DNA of 64,000 bases, taken from assembly GCF_016745275.1 (NCBI RefSeq), contig NZ_JADOEP010000005.1:132291-196290 (forward strand), in the 5' to 3' direction. Positions 17,112 to 24,616 of this stretch are shown here, one piece after another (the first letter of the stretch is position 1; each line of letters begins with the position of its first letter). The DNA is from Enterococcus sp. BWB1-3. GTDB taxonomy: Bacteria > Bacillota > Bacilli > Lactobacillales > Enterococcaceae. Below the pieces are notes generated by a model. The model worked only from the letters and a program-made list of their open reading frames with translations, ran no database searches and was not told the origin of the DNA. A program made the position numbers and the translations under genes.

Positions 17112-17306
17112 GTGCGGTTCTTTAAAACACGAAAAAAGCGGGTGAGACAAGTAACTCATTATTCAAATGTTATTCAATATGACGAAATGGGTTACCCGCT
17201 CAGGCTGGTTATAATGTCGGACGGCAACCAAGTTTGGCTGGATTCTTACGAAAGAACCGGCGATGTTGTTTTGAAATGGGAGAGGGTGGAGGAAATTAAA
17301 TCATGA
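17112..17306 (+). CDS. Hypothetical phage protein, GTG start
   Basis: A 64-aa protein starting at GTG 17112, with GGAAGGAGATA upstream; the frame is open earlier but without a site. It has a basic N-terminus (RFFKTRKKRVRQV) and a small beta-rich body. No family recognised. It overlaps the next start by four bases. Confidence 0.65.
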   Translation: MRFFKTRKKRVRQVTHYSNVIQYDEMGYPLRLVIMSDGNQVWLDSYERTGDVVLKWERVEEIKS

Positions 17307-17521
17307 AAATTCCGAGCATTATTGGCTATCACTTACTTAGAAAGTCTAAATATGAATTTCATGAAGTGAGTGACAATAAGTATTCACATTATGTTGAGCT
17401 ATATGAGCCAGCATTGAATATAAGTTTTACAGCACGTAGGCGTGATTGGGAGCAGATCGAAAAAGAAAAACAGTTGCGTGAAAAATATATAAATAAGAGT
17501 TCGGATGAACTTGATTTTTAG
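17303..17521 (+). CDS. Hypothetical phage protein
   Basis: A 72-aa protein overlapping the upstream gene at ATGA. Mixed alpha/beta pattern with a charged C-terminal helix (RRDWEQIEKEKQLREKY). No family recognised. Part of a run of small genes between the replication region and the late regulator, typical of siphovirus middle regions. Confidence 0.65.
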   Translation: MKIPSIIGYHLLRKSKYEFHEVSDNKYSHYVELYEPALNISFTARRRDWEQIEKEKQLREKYINKSSDELDF

Positions 17522-17533
17522 GAGGAAACGGAA

Positions 17534-17851
17534 ATGAACGAAAACCAACAAATAGTGCTGACCTGGTTAAAAGGGTGTGTGGACGTTGACGGTGATGTAC
17601 CGATGAAAGCAATTTTCTTTCTTGGTGACTTATGGCAAATGAGAAGGTTCAATGATCAAGAATCTATCAAAGTGGATAATGCCTATGCAGAGTTAACTGA
17701 ATTTGAGCAATATGAACTGCTTGCTGCTTTTTCAGAATGGGGATCAAAGAAGTTTTGTAAAGAATGCGGCTGTGAAATGGCCGTTTGTGCTGATGGTTGG
17801 AAAGATCAACGGAAATGCTGCCCTGACTGCAAATGTACGAAAGGGGAGTAG
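17534..17851 (+). CDS. Phage protein with Cys-rich, zinc-ribbon-like C-terminus
   Basis: A 105-aa protein. The first 75 residues are helical with no recognised family. The last 30 hold CKECGCEMAVCADGWK and CCPDCKC, eight or nine Cys in CxxC-like spacing that would suit one zinc ribbon. Nucleic-acid binding or protein contact is plausible, not shown. RBS AGGAGG precedes ATG 17534. Confidence 0.65.
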   Translation: MNENQQIVLTWLKGCVDVDGDVPMKAIFFLGDLWQMRRFNDQESIKVDNAYAELTEFEQYELLAAFSEWGSKKFCKECGCEMAVCADGWKDQRKCCPDCKCTKGE

Positions 17852-17854
17852 AAA

Positions 17855-18112
17855 ATGAAATATAGAAAAAAACCAGTGGTGATCGAAGCATACAAGATTG
17901 ATTCTTTAGATGTACTTCCAGAATGGCTTTCAATAGCTGTGATGGATGGAACAGTATTTGAAAGTATTATTCCTCAAGGATACGGAATAAAAACTCTCGA
18001 AGGCACTATATATGCAAATCCTGATGATTATATTATTCAAGGCGTACAAGGTGAGCTGTACCCGTGCAAGCCGGATATTTTCCTTGAGACTTATGAGAAG
18101 GTTGAGGTATAG
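17855..18112 (+). CDS. Conserved phage protein (PGDYG-like)
   Basis: An 85-aa protein of a family common in Gram-positive phages, recognised by the opening KYRKKPVVIEAYKI and the ending DDYIIQGVQGELYPCKPDIF. The fold is probably a small beta-barrel. No activity is established. Three bases separate it from the previous stop. Confidence 0.75.
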   Translation: MKYRKKPVVIEAYKIDSLDVLPEWLSIAVMDGTVFESIIPQGYGIKTLEGTIYANPDDYIIQGVQGELYPCKPDIFLETYEKVEV

Positions 18113-18115
18113 GAA

Positions 18116-18214
18116 ATGAGAAAGGACGGTTTTTATACGATGGAAGAAAAAAAGGAAATGGAGTTATTCGAGAAAAACAGTGGATATAATCACCGATCAT
18201 TTACAGGATGGTAG
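18116..18214 (+). CDS. Tiny phage ORF
   Basis: A 32-aa frame (ATG 18116, TAG 18212) just behind the previous gene, charged and helical (TMEEKKEMELFEKN). It overlaps the start of the next gene by 35 bases, and the AGGTATAGG before it is only a fair ribosome site. It may be a real peptide or a translational-coupling leader for the next gene. Confidence 0.4.
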   Translation: MRKDGFYTMEEKKEMELFEKNSGYNHRSFTGW

Positions 18215-18473
18215 GTTGCCGGTGGTCCAATTCGGTGAGGGAAACTTGCTACCATTTTTTACGAAAGATAGTTCAGGGTATTCAATGACTATTTTCAAGG
18301 TTGATGTTAAGCGGCCATTTCAAGTGGCTACACCGGAGGAACAAGATATTTTGCTGGCAGATGGTAAGCCGTTAGTGGTGTTTGATTTTTCAAATACACC
18401 AGCAGGATTGAACGGGCTTACTGTACTGAATGAGTGGGTGACAGAGCTAGAAGAGGAAGCGAAAGGGGAATAG
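18180..18473 (+). CDS. Hypothetical phage protein
   Basis: A 97-aa protein with apparent GTG start at 18180, inside the tiny preceding frame, so it is probably reached by coupled translation. Pattern is beta-rich with a C-terminal acidic helix (VTELEEEAKGE). No family recognised. Confidence 0.55.
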   Translation: MDIITDHLQDGRLPVVQFGEGNLLPFFTKDSSGYSMTIFKVDVKRPFQVATPEEQDILLADGKPLVVFDFSNTPAGLNGLTVLNEWVTELEEEAKGE

Positions 18474-18476
18474 GCT

Positions 18477-18692
18477 ATGACTAAATTATTGAGAATATTT
18501 AAAGCTAGTTTTCTGCCACTGGTTATGCTTGCAACTATGATCAGCCTGGTCGCTGATGAATGGGAAAAAACCATTTTTTTCTTGGTCATTTATACGGTTA
18601 GCTTAACAGGTGATCGGTTGAAGGACATGAAAGATAGTATTGATCGTGTCTATTTCATTCTATACAAAAATGGGGACTGGCGAAATGAGTGA
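18477..18692 (+). CDS. Small membrane protein
   Basis: A 71-aa protein with two hydrophobic segments (about residues 9-26 and 31-45) and a charged tail. It lies three bases behind the previous stop and overlaps the next gene by eight bases. No family recognised. Confidence 0.65.
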   Translation: MTKLLRIFKASFLPLVMLATMISLVADEWEKTIFFLVIYTVSLTGDRLKDMKDSIDRVYFILYKNGDWRNE

Positions 18693-18927
18693 TCAGTTGA
18701 AAGAATTAGAAGAGCAGCTTTTAATCGGTCAATTTGAAAGACAATTCGGCTTTTCTCCTTTTGTGGAGAATACGAAAATTTTGACGGATGAAGCAAAAGA
18801 AATTCTAGGGAAACATAAAATCGAATATATAAACGACCGTTGCGAACCATTACAGGTTGAAGGGGTCACGGGCTTTGTTCGCAGCTTTGATGGGGTTGTT
18901 TTTAAGGAGGTACAGAAGAGTGATTGA
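18685..18927 (+). CDS. Hypothetical phage protein
   Basis: An 80-aa protein starting at ATG 18685 (an earlier in-frame start at 18640 lies inside the previous gene). Helical N-terminus (QLKELEEQLLIGQFERQFG). It overlaps the RusA gene by eight bases. No family recognised. Confidence 0.6.
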   Translation: MSDQLKELEEQLLIGQFERQFGFSPFVENTKILTDEAKEILGKHKIEYINDRCEPLQVEGVTGFVRSFDGVVFKEVQKSD

Positions 18928-19330
18928 GTTTTTCATGCCTATGGCCAAAGTGCCAACCACTACACACCAGCAGAAGCAAATCAATGTTCAAATGACGATA
19001 AAGACTGGAAAGCCCCATTTTTATGAGCCAGCGGATCTGCAGGCTGCACGTGCAAAGTTTATGGCTCACCTTGGGCAGCATGTACCAGATAAAAAGCTGA
19101 CTGGTCCGCTTAGACTAACAGTAAAATGGTGTTTCCCTATTACTGAAAATCATAAGGATGGCGAATGGAAAGACACGAAGCCAGATACCGGTAACTCAAA
19201 TAAATTGCTTGAAGATTGTATGGAAGACCTGGGCTATTTCAAAAATGATGCTCAAATATCCAGTTCAATTACTGAGAAATTTTGGTCGAAAATACCAGGA
19301 ATTTATATCAAGCTGGAGCAGCTATCATGA
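18920..19330 (+). CDS. rusA: RusA-family Holliday junction resolvase
   Basis: Endonuclease that resolves branched phage DNA before packaging. The start is GTG 18920, seven bases after AAGGAGG. The 136-aa length is right for the family. The conserved core KPDTGNSNKLLEDCMEDLG followed by FKNDAQI carries the metal-binding Asp residues. Position just ahead of the late regulator and terminase is normal for RusA in siphoviruses. Confidence 0.85.
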   Translation: MIEFFMPMAKVPTTTHQQKQINVQMTIKTGKPHFYEPADLQAARAKFMAHLGQHVPDKKLTGPLRLTVKWCFPITENHKDGEWKDTKPDTGNSNKLLEDCMEDLGYFKNDAQISSSITEKFWSKIPGIYIKLEQLS

Positions 19331-19578
19331 ATTACAGGGCATTTTTTCAAGACGTGACAGCCTGGATGGACCAGATCAATGAGGTAGTACAACGCCATTC
19401 GATTTTCACCGATGAATACTGGGATCATGTTGTGAAGTCTGCCGGAGAGCTTTGCAACAAGTACGGCAATCATGAGCTGGTAAAGCAGCAAATGAGCATG
19501 CTGATCGGGTACCTGGATCAACAATATAGAAAGGCGAAGGGGGGAGACGATGAAACGAATGCACAAAAACGGGTTTGA
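19327..19578 (+). CDS. Hypothetical phage protein
   Basis: An 83-aa mostly helical protein overlapping the RusA stop (ATGA). It resembles small proteins commonly found between resolvase and late regulator genes, but I cannot name its family. It overlaps the ArpU-like gene by 29 bases. Confidence 0.6.
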   Translation: MNYRAFFQDVTAWMDQINEVVQRHSIFTDEYWDHVVKSAGELCNKYGNHELVKQQMSMLIGYLDQQYRKAKGGDDETNAQKRV

Positions 19579-19873
19579 GAAGGTTCGGGATCTCATGTTT
19601 GAATATCCGTATTTTGATGATCACTTGCGAAAGCTTGGGGACGATGATGCCGAGGTGGCCATAAAAATTATTTATACAAAAGATGCCATTAAGGGCTGCC
19701 TGGATAATGAACTGGATGAAAACCTCAAGCGATTTATTGAATGCTATTACTTCAAGCGGTACAGTATGAATAAATCTTTGAATGAGGCACATTATTCATG
19801 GTCCTCTATTAAGCGAAAGCGGAAAGCCTTTTTCAAAAAGGTAGCCCAGGAGTTAAGCATTTACTGGGAATAA
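19550..19873 (+). CDS. ArpU-family late transcription regulator
   Basis: A 107-aa protein of the ArpU/RinA-like group that switches on late genes in many Gram-positive phages. The C-terminal region (LKRFIECYYFKRYSMNKSL then HYSWSSIKRKRKAFFKKV) resembles a sigma-70 region 4-type helix-turn-helix. It is the last early gene, directly before terS. Four bases past its stop begins a 31-bp motif (19877-19907) that recurs at 24201-24231; this motif is the best candidate for its binding or late-promoter site. Confidence 0.82.
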   Translation: MKRMHKNGFEKVRDLMFEYPYFDDHLRKLGDDDAEVAIKIIYTKDAIKGCLDNELDENLKRFIECYYFKRYSMNKSLNEAHYSWSSIKRKRKAFFKKVAQELSIYWE

Positions 19874-19876
19874 ATG

Positions 19877-19907
19877 TTGAGCCTTTTTCACTCAACTTTC
19901 ATGATAT
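19877..19907 (+). promoter_or_regulatory. Putative late promoter motif, copy A (before terS)
   Basis: The motif is TTGAGCCTTTTT, six variable bases, then ACTTTCATGATAT. A copy at 24201-24231 agrees at 27 of 31 positions. It lies right behind the late-regulator gene and about 155 bp before terS. The TTGAGC block and TGATAT block resemble -35 and -10 elements with a 19-base gap, so activation would be expected to need a partner protein. Confidence 0.65.
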
Positions 19908-19910
19908 AAA

Positions 19911-19956
19911 GGGTATATGGTAGATGCGTTTTGCTGAAGCCATATACTCCTTTTTT
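19911..19956 (+). terminator. Terminator immediately after late motif A
   Basis: GTATATGG (19913-19920) pairs with CCATATAC (19940-19947), followed by TCCTTTTTT. It could end the early operon. It also lies only a few bases after the putative late promoter, an arrangement like lambda pR'-tR' where late expression depends on read-through. Confidence 0.7.
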
Positions 19957-20062
19957 GTTTTGGTACTTTTACACAACTGATTCATTTATACTCCTTTTTC
20001 CCTTTGTGCCGTCATTAATTTGGCGGTGCATTTTACATAGTTACAAGAATAGAGGTGAGACG

Positions 20063-20491
20063 ATGGCATTAACGGAAAAACAGCAGCGGTTCTGCGATTT
20101 TTACATTATATCGGGAAACGCTAAACAGGCAGCTGTCGAAGCTGGATATAGCCCGAAAACGGCTTACTCGATTGGAAACGAAAACCTGAATAAACCTGAT
20201 TTGAAAACATATATAGCTGAACAACTCGAGAAAATGCACAATAAACGCACTGCAGATGGTCAAGAGGTCTTAGAGTACCTAACGGCTGTAATGAGAGGGG
20301 AACAGACTGAACAAACTCTCGTGGGCCTAGGAGAAGGTGCACAGGGCGTTACAGAAATAGAGGTCGGAGCCAAAGACCGGCTTAAAGCTGCTGAGTTACT
20401 GGGCAAACGTCATGCGTTGTTCACTGATAAAAAAGAGATTACCGGAGAAGTCGGGGTGACGTTTGTTGATGATGTCCCAACAGAAGACTAA
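20063..20491 (+). CDS. terS: Terminase small subunit
   Basis: DNA-recognition subunit of the packaging motor (terminase_2 family, 142 aa). Start at ATG 20063, behind AGAGGTGAG; the frame is open further up but without a site. The N-terminal HTH is in LTEKQQRFCDFYIISGNAKQ and AAVEAGYSPKTAY. The coiled oligomerisation region and C-terminal tail follow. It overlaps terL. Confidence 0.9.
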   Translation: MALTEKQQRFCDFYIISGNAKQAAVEAGYSPKTAYSIGNENLNKPDLKTYIAEQLEKMHNKRTADGQEVLEYLTAVMRGEQTEQTLVGLGEGAQGVTEIEVGAKDRLKAAELLGKRHALFTDKKEITGEVGVTFVDDVPTED

Positions 20492-21704
20492 ACCGAAAAT
20501 CATTATCAAAATGGCCGGAGCTTTAGGCAAAGGCTATAACCGGTTTTATCATAGCCGGAACTTTTACAGGGCTGTGAAGGGATCCCGTGGGTCCAAGAAA
20601 TCCAAGAACACGGCACTGTGTTACATTCACGACATTTTAAAATATCCCTGGGCCAATCTGTTGGTGGTCCGGCGGTTCTCTAATACAAATAAACAATCCA
20701 CCTATTCCGATTTGAAGTGGGCGTGTAACAGGCTGAAGGTTGCCCATCTATTCAAGTTCAATGAATCGCTGCCGGAGATCACTGTGAAAGCGACCGGGCA
20801 GAAGATTCTTTTTAGAGGATTGGACGACGAACTGAAAATCACTTCCATTTCTGTGGATATTGGTTTTCTATGTTGGGCATGGTTTGAAGAAGCTTATCAG
20901 ATTGAAAGCAAAGAAAAATTTGACACGGTTGTCGAATCCATCCGGGGCGGGGTCGATGCACCAGAAGACTTTTACAAGCAAATAACTTTAACCTTTAACC
21001 CCTGGTCTGAAAATCACTGGCTGAAGAAAGAATTTTTTGACGAGGGAACGAAGCGGCCGGACACCTTTTCGACAACTACAACCTTCAGGGTGAACGAGTG
21101 GCTGACAGATGACGACAGAGAGCGTTATGAGCGTGTATTGGAAGTTGACCCCCAACGTGGCGCTGTCGTCGCTAACGGCGAATGGGGTATGACTGACGGC
21201 GTTGTTTATCCGAAGTGGAAAACATTCAGCGGTACACCGAAAGGCCTTGTCGAAGTGACCGGGCTTGACTGGGGGAATGATAATGGAGCGGGTGACCCAA
21301 CCGCCATCGTAAAATTATGGATTGATCCAGAAAACATGAATTTATACGTGAAGCAGGTCGCTTATTCTAATACGCTTCAGCTGGAACAAATACCGGCGAA
21401 GCTTGAAAAAGGTGTAAAAATATACGCCGATACCAATATCGGGGTAGCTAACACATATTTAAAAAATCGAGGGTATAAAGTGAATCCGATGAAAACCGCC
21501 AAGCATAAAGGAAAAAGAGCGGACGGAATTGCAACGGTGAAGCTGTTTAATATCTATGTTCATGAAAATAGTCGGGACCTTATCGGAGAAATAAGCGGCT
21601 ATGTTCAAGACGGTACAGAATATATTGGAAGTCACCATTTACTTGATGCCATGCGTTACGGCGTTCGTGGGTGGTACAACCAGGAAAGTAGAGGGAAGGT
21701 CTAA
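20469..21704 (+). CDS. terL: Terminase large subunit (PBSX-type)
   Basis: ATPase and nuclease that packages DNA. About 411 aa; the start is one of two adjacent ATG codons at 20469 and 20472. The protein follows the PBSX family layout, with a basic, adenine-motif N-terminus (KGSRGSKKSKNTA in the Walker A position, VVRRFSNTNKQSTY), Walker B-like FLCWAWFEEAYQI, and the C-terminal RNase H-like nuclease with GLDWGNDNGAGDPTA and DTN. It overlaps the portal start (TAATG). Confidence 0.92.
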   Translation: MMSQQKTKPKIIIKMAGALGKGYNRFYHSRNFYRAVKGSRGSKKSKNTALCYIHDILKYPWANLLVVRRFSNTNKQSTYSDLKWACNRLKVAHLFKFNESLPEITVKATGQKILFRGLDDELKITSISVDIGFLCWAWFEEAYQIESKEKFDTVVESIRGGVDAPEDFYKQITLTFNPWSENHWLKKEFFDEGTKRPDTFSTTTTFRVNEWLTDDDRERYERVLEVDPQRGAVVANGEWGMTDGVVYPKWKTFSGTPKGLVEVTGLDWGNDNGAGDPTAIVKLWIDPENMNLYVKQVAYSNTLQLEQIPAKLEKGVKIYADTNIGVANTYLKNRGYKVNPMKTAKHKGKRADGIATVKLFNIYVHENSRDLIGEISGYVQDGTEYIGSHHLLDAMRYGVRGWYNQESRGKV

Positions 21705-23008
21705 TGGCAGACGTAAATTTTACAGATGAAAGCATGGACGAAGCACCAGAAAACGGCACGCCGATTGGACAGGCGACAAAAACCGGAGAGATTGCGGCAG
21801 CCGTGGCAGGAGAAGGCCGACGCTTTCCGTTCATGGATAGCAAGCAGGCAATGCAACGAAAGATCCGGGAAGCTATTCAGACAAAGAAAAAATTTAGCAT
21901 GGAGGGAGCATATAAGCCCCACCGCTTTATTGTTACGGATGATTTAGAAAAGTATTTAAAAGAGAATACCGGCCAACTTTCTGTTAACCATTCATTTGGA
22001 ATAAACAAATACGGCGTTTATGTCCCATTTGATAAAAAAGTGGTGAAGTTCTTCGCTTCAAGTATAAAATGGAATGTTAGTACCAGTTTGACATATAAAA
22101 TATTAAAAAATACTTTAATGAAAGGCTATTGTCTTGTTTATTCAAATTCAGGGGTAAACAAAGAAACAGACTTCGAGCCTATCTTCAATACAAGCGATGA
22201 AGTGATCGCCTTAATTAATGATGATGGGGACATACTGACAGATGGCCGCCGCTATGTATACGAAGAAAAGAAGGGATATGTAGCCCAGGAGGAAAGCTTT
22301 TCTATTGAGTGGTACAAGCTTGTAAAAATTGATGAAATGAAGCCGGTATATGCGGATGCGGTCAACCTGATTAACGCTTATACTGACAGCCTAAACGATA
22401 ACGGTTCAAGCTTAAAGGCGTTTGCTGAAAGTATTTTGACGATCACAGGCATTGACAGTTCCCAGGGGATCACGCCAGAACAGCTGCAAGCGATCGGCGA
22501 AGAAGCTATAAACGTATTGGCTTTTGAACACCAGATATCGGGGGACGGCACTTTCGGTTCAACCCCATCGGCGCAATTTATCGCCCCACCGTTGAACACC
22601 GAAGCCCGTGAGAAATGGTCGGATCGAATCAGAAAAGAAATTTATTCAACCCTAAACATGCCAGATTTTGAACAGGTAGCGGGGAATGTGTCTACTGATA
22701 CGATAAGAATTTATCTATATGAAACTATTCAGCTGGCTAAGAGTTTGGCGGATGATGTGATCGACGTATTTAAAGAGATTCTAAACACCGAAGAACTTTC
22801 TTATGAGATCGAAACGCCTCAAAGTCCTAACGAAAATATGAAGGCACTGAACGACATTGATTATCTAAGCGATGAAACTAAAATCAGACTAGCTTTTCCT
22901 GAGTGGTCAGATGAACAAGTTTCTGCTGAGTTGTCAAGACTACAGAGTGCTAAGATTTCAGACAGCGACCCAGTAGCATTGGTAAACAGCTTCATAGGGA
23001 GTGAGTAG
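21704..23008 (+). CDS. Portal protein
   Basis: A 434-aa portal protein forming the dodecameric gate for DNA at the head vertex. The clip/stem and wing regions are inferred from size and context; segments such as MPDFEQVAGNVSTDTIRIYL are typical of SPP1/phage-like portals. The start overlaps the terL stop. Followed after two bases by the head-morphogenesis gene. Confidence 0.85.
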   Translation: MADVNFTDESMDEAPENGTPIGQATKTGEIAAAVAGEGRRFPFMDSKQAMQRKIREAIQTKKKFSMEGAYKPHRFIVTDDLEKYLKENTGQLSVNHSFGINKYGVYVPFDKKVVKFFASSIKWNVSTSLTYKILKNTLMKGYCLVYSNSGVNKETDFEPIFNTSDEVIALINDDGDILTDGRRYVYEEKKGYVAQEESFSIEWYKLVKIDEMKPVYADAVNLINAYTDSLNDNGSSLKAFAESILTITGIDSSQGITPEQLQAIGEEAINVLAFEHQISGDGTFGSTPSAQFIAPPLNTEAREKWSDRIRKEIYSTLNMPDFEQVAGNVSTDTIRIYLYETIQLAKSLADDVIDVFKEILNTEELSYEIETPQSPNENMKALNDIDYLSDETKIRLAFPEWSDEQVSAELSRLQSAKISDSDPVALVNSFIGSE

Positions 23009-23010
23009 CT

Positions 23011-23661
23011 GTGGATAAATCGACAAAGAAGCAGCTTGCATTATTAGCCATTGCTTTGACTTTCAATGACAAATTAGATACTAAGCTGGTGGCTTTGATG
23101 GCCTTGTTAAACTTTTACGGAAACGACAAGAAAGATGATAAGACTATTCGGGAATCTATTCAGCAAATGATTAGTGCCGGTTCAGCGGATCCAGAAAAAT
23201 TAGCCAGTGCAATTATTGAATGGGCAGTCCCTAAAAATAAATGGTATCCATTCGAAACACGCCAAAAGTTTGAAATCAAATTAAAGAAAGCTTTAGTGAG
23301 CGGATTGTTCAAAAATGATACCAGCGAAGCGTATAAAGTGGCAAAGCAGTTTTCCAGTAGTGTGAAGTTGTTTAATCGTATGCAAGTATTTGCTGAAGCG
23401 AATTACAACGTGCTGGATGCAGCGGTAGAAGGTGAGTACGGCAAAAGCGATCGGGGCGGGCTGGTCATTTGGCGGGCGCGTTCGCAGGCTGATGGTCTTT
23501 GTCAGAAATACAACAGGATGATAATGACGATCGAAGAGTTTAAAGAACGATATCCCGTGCATCACAATTGCATGTGTACGGCTGAGCTGATTCCGCCAAC
23601 GATGAGTGATAAACGGATAAAGGATTTTCTACTTAAAAAACAACGGGAGGCTACAATATGA
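23011..23661 (+). CDS. Minor capsid / head morphogenesis protein
   Basis: A 216-aa protein with GTG start. The C-terminal part carries the SPP1 gp7-like pattern (VIWRARSQADGLCQKYN then HHNCMCTAEL). Such proteins bind the portal and aid infection or assembly. Two Cys-containing motifs near the end are typical. It overlaps the scaffold gene by four bases. Confidence 0.8.
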   Translation: MDKSTKKQLALLAIALTFNDKLDTKLVALMALLNFYGNDKKDDKTIRESIQQMISAGSADPEKLASAIIEWAVPKNKWYPFETRQKFEIKLKKALVSGLFKNDTSEAYKVAKQFSSSVKLFNRMQVFAEANYNVLDAAVEGEYGKSDRGGLVIWRARSQADGLCQKYNRMIMTIEEFKERYPVHHNCMCTAELIPPTMSDKRIKDFLLKKQREATI

Positions 23662-24197
23662 CTGAAGAAGAAAAGAAAGAAATGGAAGCATTAAAAGCCG
23701 AAAAGGAAAAACTTGAAGAACAGCTAAAAGAAAAGAAATTTAGTCAAGCGGAATTGGATGCTGCAGTAGCCAAAAGAGTCGCTTCGGCTACAACTGAGCT
23801 GGATGCAAAAATTAAGCAGATTCAAGAGTCAAGCATGACTGAGCAGGAACTGGCCAAACAACGCCAAGCTGAAGAAGCTGCGAAGGCTCAGGAATACATT
23901 GCAGGGTTGGAACGCGAGACACGTGTGAATTATGCTCAATCTTTGTTGGCCACAAATGGGCTTCCGGCGGATCAACAGTTTGCAGAGGTATACGCTTCAT
24001 TTGAGAAAGAAACAATCAAGCTGCAGATTGAGGCACAAGCGAAGTTAATTGCTGATGCAAAGCAGGCGGAAATCGATCGTCTGGCAAATGAGAATGCTCC
24101 TAAATCGAAACTTCCTATCAATCAAAGTGGAGGCAAACCGGCCAAACAAAACTATGTAGCTCCTCGAGACATTTTAGAATCACAAGGTTTTGTGTAA
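23658..24197 (+). CDS. Scaffold protein (DUF4355-like)
   Basis: A 179-aa, strongly charged helical protein with a coiled-coil N-terminus (KEEMEALKAEKEKLEEQL-like) and a Lys-rich tail, as for phage scaffolds. It directs capsid assembly and is removed from the mature head. Unusually, a 419-bp non-coding region separates it from the capsid gene. Confidence 0.82.
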   Translation: MTEEEKKEMEALKAEKEKLEEQLKEKKFSQAELDAAVAKRVASATTELDAKIKQIQESSMTEQELAKQRQAEEAAKAQEYIAGLERETRVNYAQSLLATNGLPADQQFAEVYASFEKETIKLQIEAQAKLIADAKQAEIDRLANENAPKSKLPINQSGGKPAKQNYVAPRDILESQGFV

Positions 24198-24200
24198 AGA

Positions 24201-24231
24201 TTGAGCCTTTTTTGATCTACTTTCATGATAT
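24201..24231 (+). promoter_or_regulatory. Putative late promoter motif, copy B (before the leader RNA)
   Basis: Same layout as copy A (TTGAGCCTTTTT, six variable bases, ACTTTCATGATAT), beginning four bases after the scaffold stop. It would start a transcript running through the repeats at 24300-24514 to the terminator at 24517-24571, and on into the capsid gene if read-through occurs. Confidence 0.65.
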
Positions 24232-24299
24232 TGTACTAATGAAAAGTCGAATATTTCCTAGGCGATGTAATAGCGATGGGTGTGGAACTAGCGTTTGAG

Positions 24300-24514
24300 C
24301 GGGTAGAATACTGTGATAACGTGTGTCAGTTTTAAATATAAAGAGTAATGAGTGGTGCATTACCAATGGCGAGAGCTTGCGATGTGTGTTTCTCTAGGGA
24401 CCGGCCGGGTAGAATACTGAAAGGGACCGTACGAAATGTATTTGGTAAAAGCTGATAATGTGAAATAAACTACCAATGTTACAAAGTTTATGTGCTTATG
24501 CGGGTAGAATACTG
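24300..24514 (+). repeat. Three copies of CGGGTAGAATACTG
   Basis: Perfect copies at 24300-24313, 24406-24419 and 24501-24514, spaced 106 and 95 bases. The third ends two bases before the terminator stem. Spacing is not regular enough and the units are too short for a CRISPR array. Confidence 0.9.
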
Positions 24515-24516
24515 CA

Positions 24517-24571
24517 GCAGCATGGATAGATAGCGTATTTAGATACGTTGTTTAGCCATGCTGCTTTTTTT
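24517..24571 (+). terminator. Strong intrinsic terminator before the capsid gene
   Basis: GCAGCATGG (24517-24525) pairs perfectly with CCATGCTGC (24556-24564), with an inner CGTAT/ATACG hairpin, followed by seven T. It lies 46 bp before the capsid start, so capsid transcription needs read-through or a promoter downstream; none is obvious. Confidence 0.85.
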
Positions 24572-24616
24572 ATTTGAATAATCGGCTTAAATAAAAAAAG
24601 AAAGAGGGTAAATTAA

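Larger units (their letters stand above)
24240..24571 (+). ncRNA. Candidate structured leader or small RNA of the phage late region
   Basis: About 330 nt without any reasonable open frame, bounded by promoter-like copy B on the left and a strong terminator on the right. It contains three identical 14-mers CGGGTAGAATACTG, each able to form a small GTA-GAA-TAC hairpin, two copies of TACCAATG (24361 and 24471), two of GGGACCG (24397 and 24423), a GTAATG/CATTAC hairpin (24345-24362) and a TTGGTA/TACCAA pairing (24441-24476). I do not recognise it as a known RNA class. It could be a leader controlling capsid expression or a free RNA. A cos/pac role is also possible. Confidence 0.5.

Noticed and set aside
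24300-24514. CRISPR-like array from the three 14-mers
   Set aside because: Only three short units with spacings of 106 and 95 bases, inside a phage operon and without cas genes.
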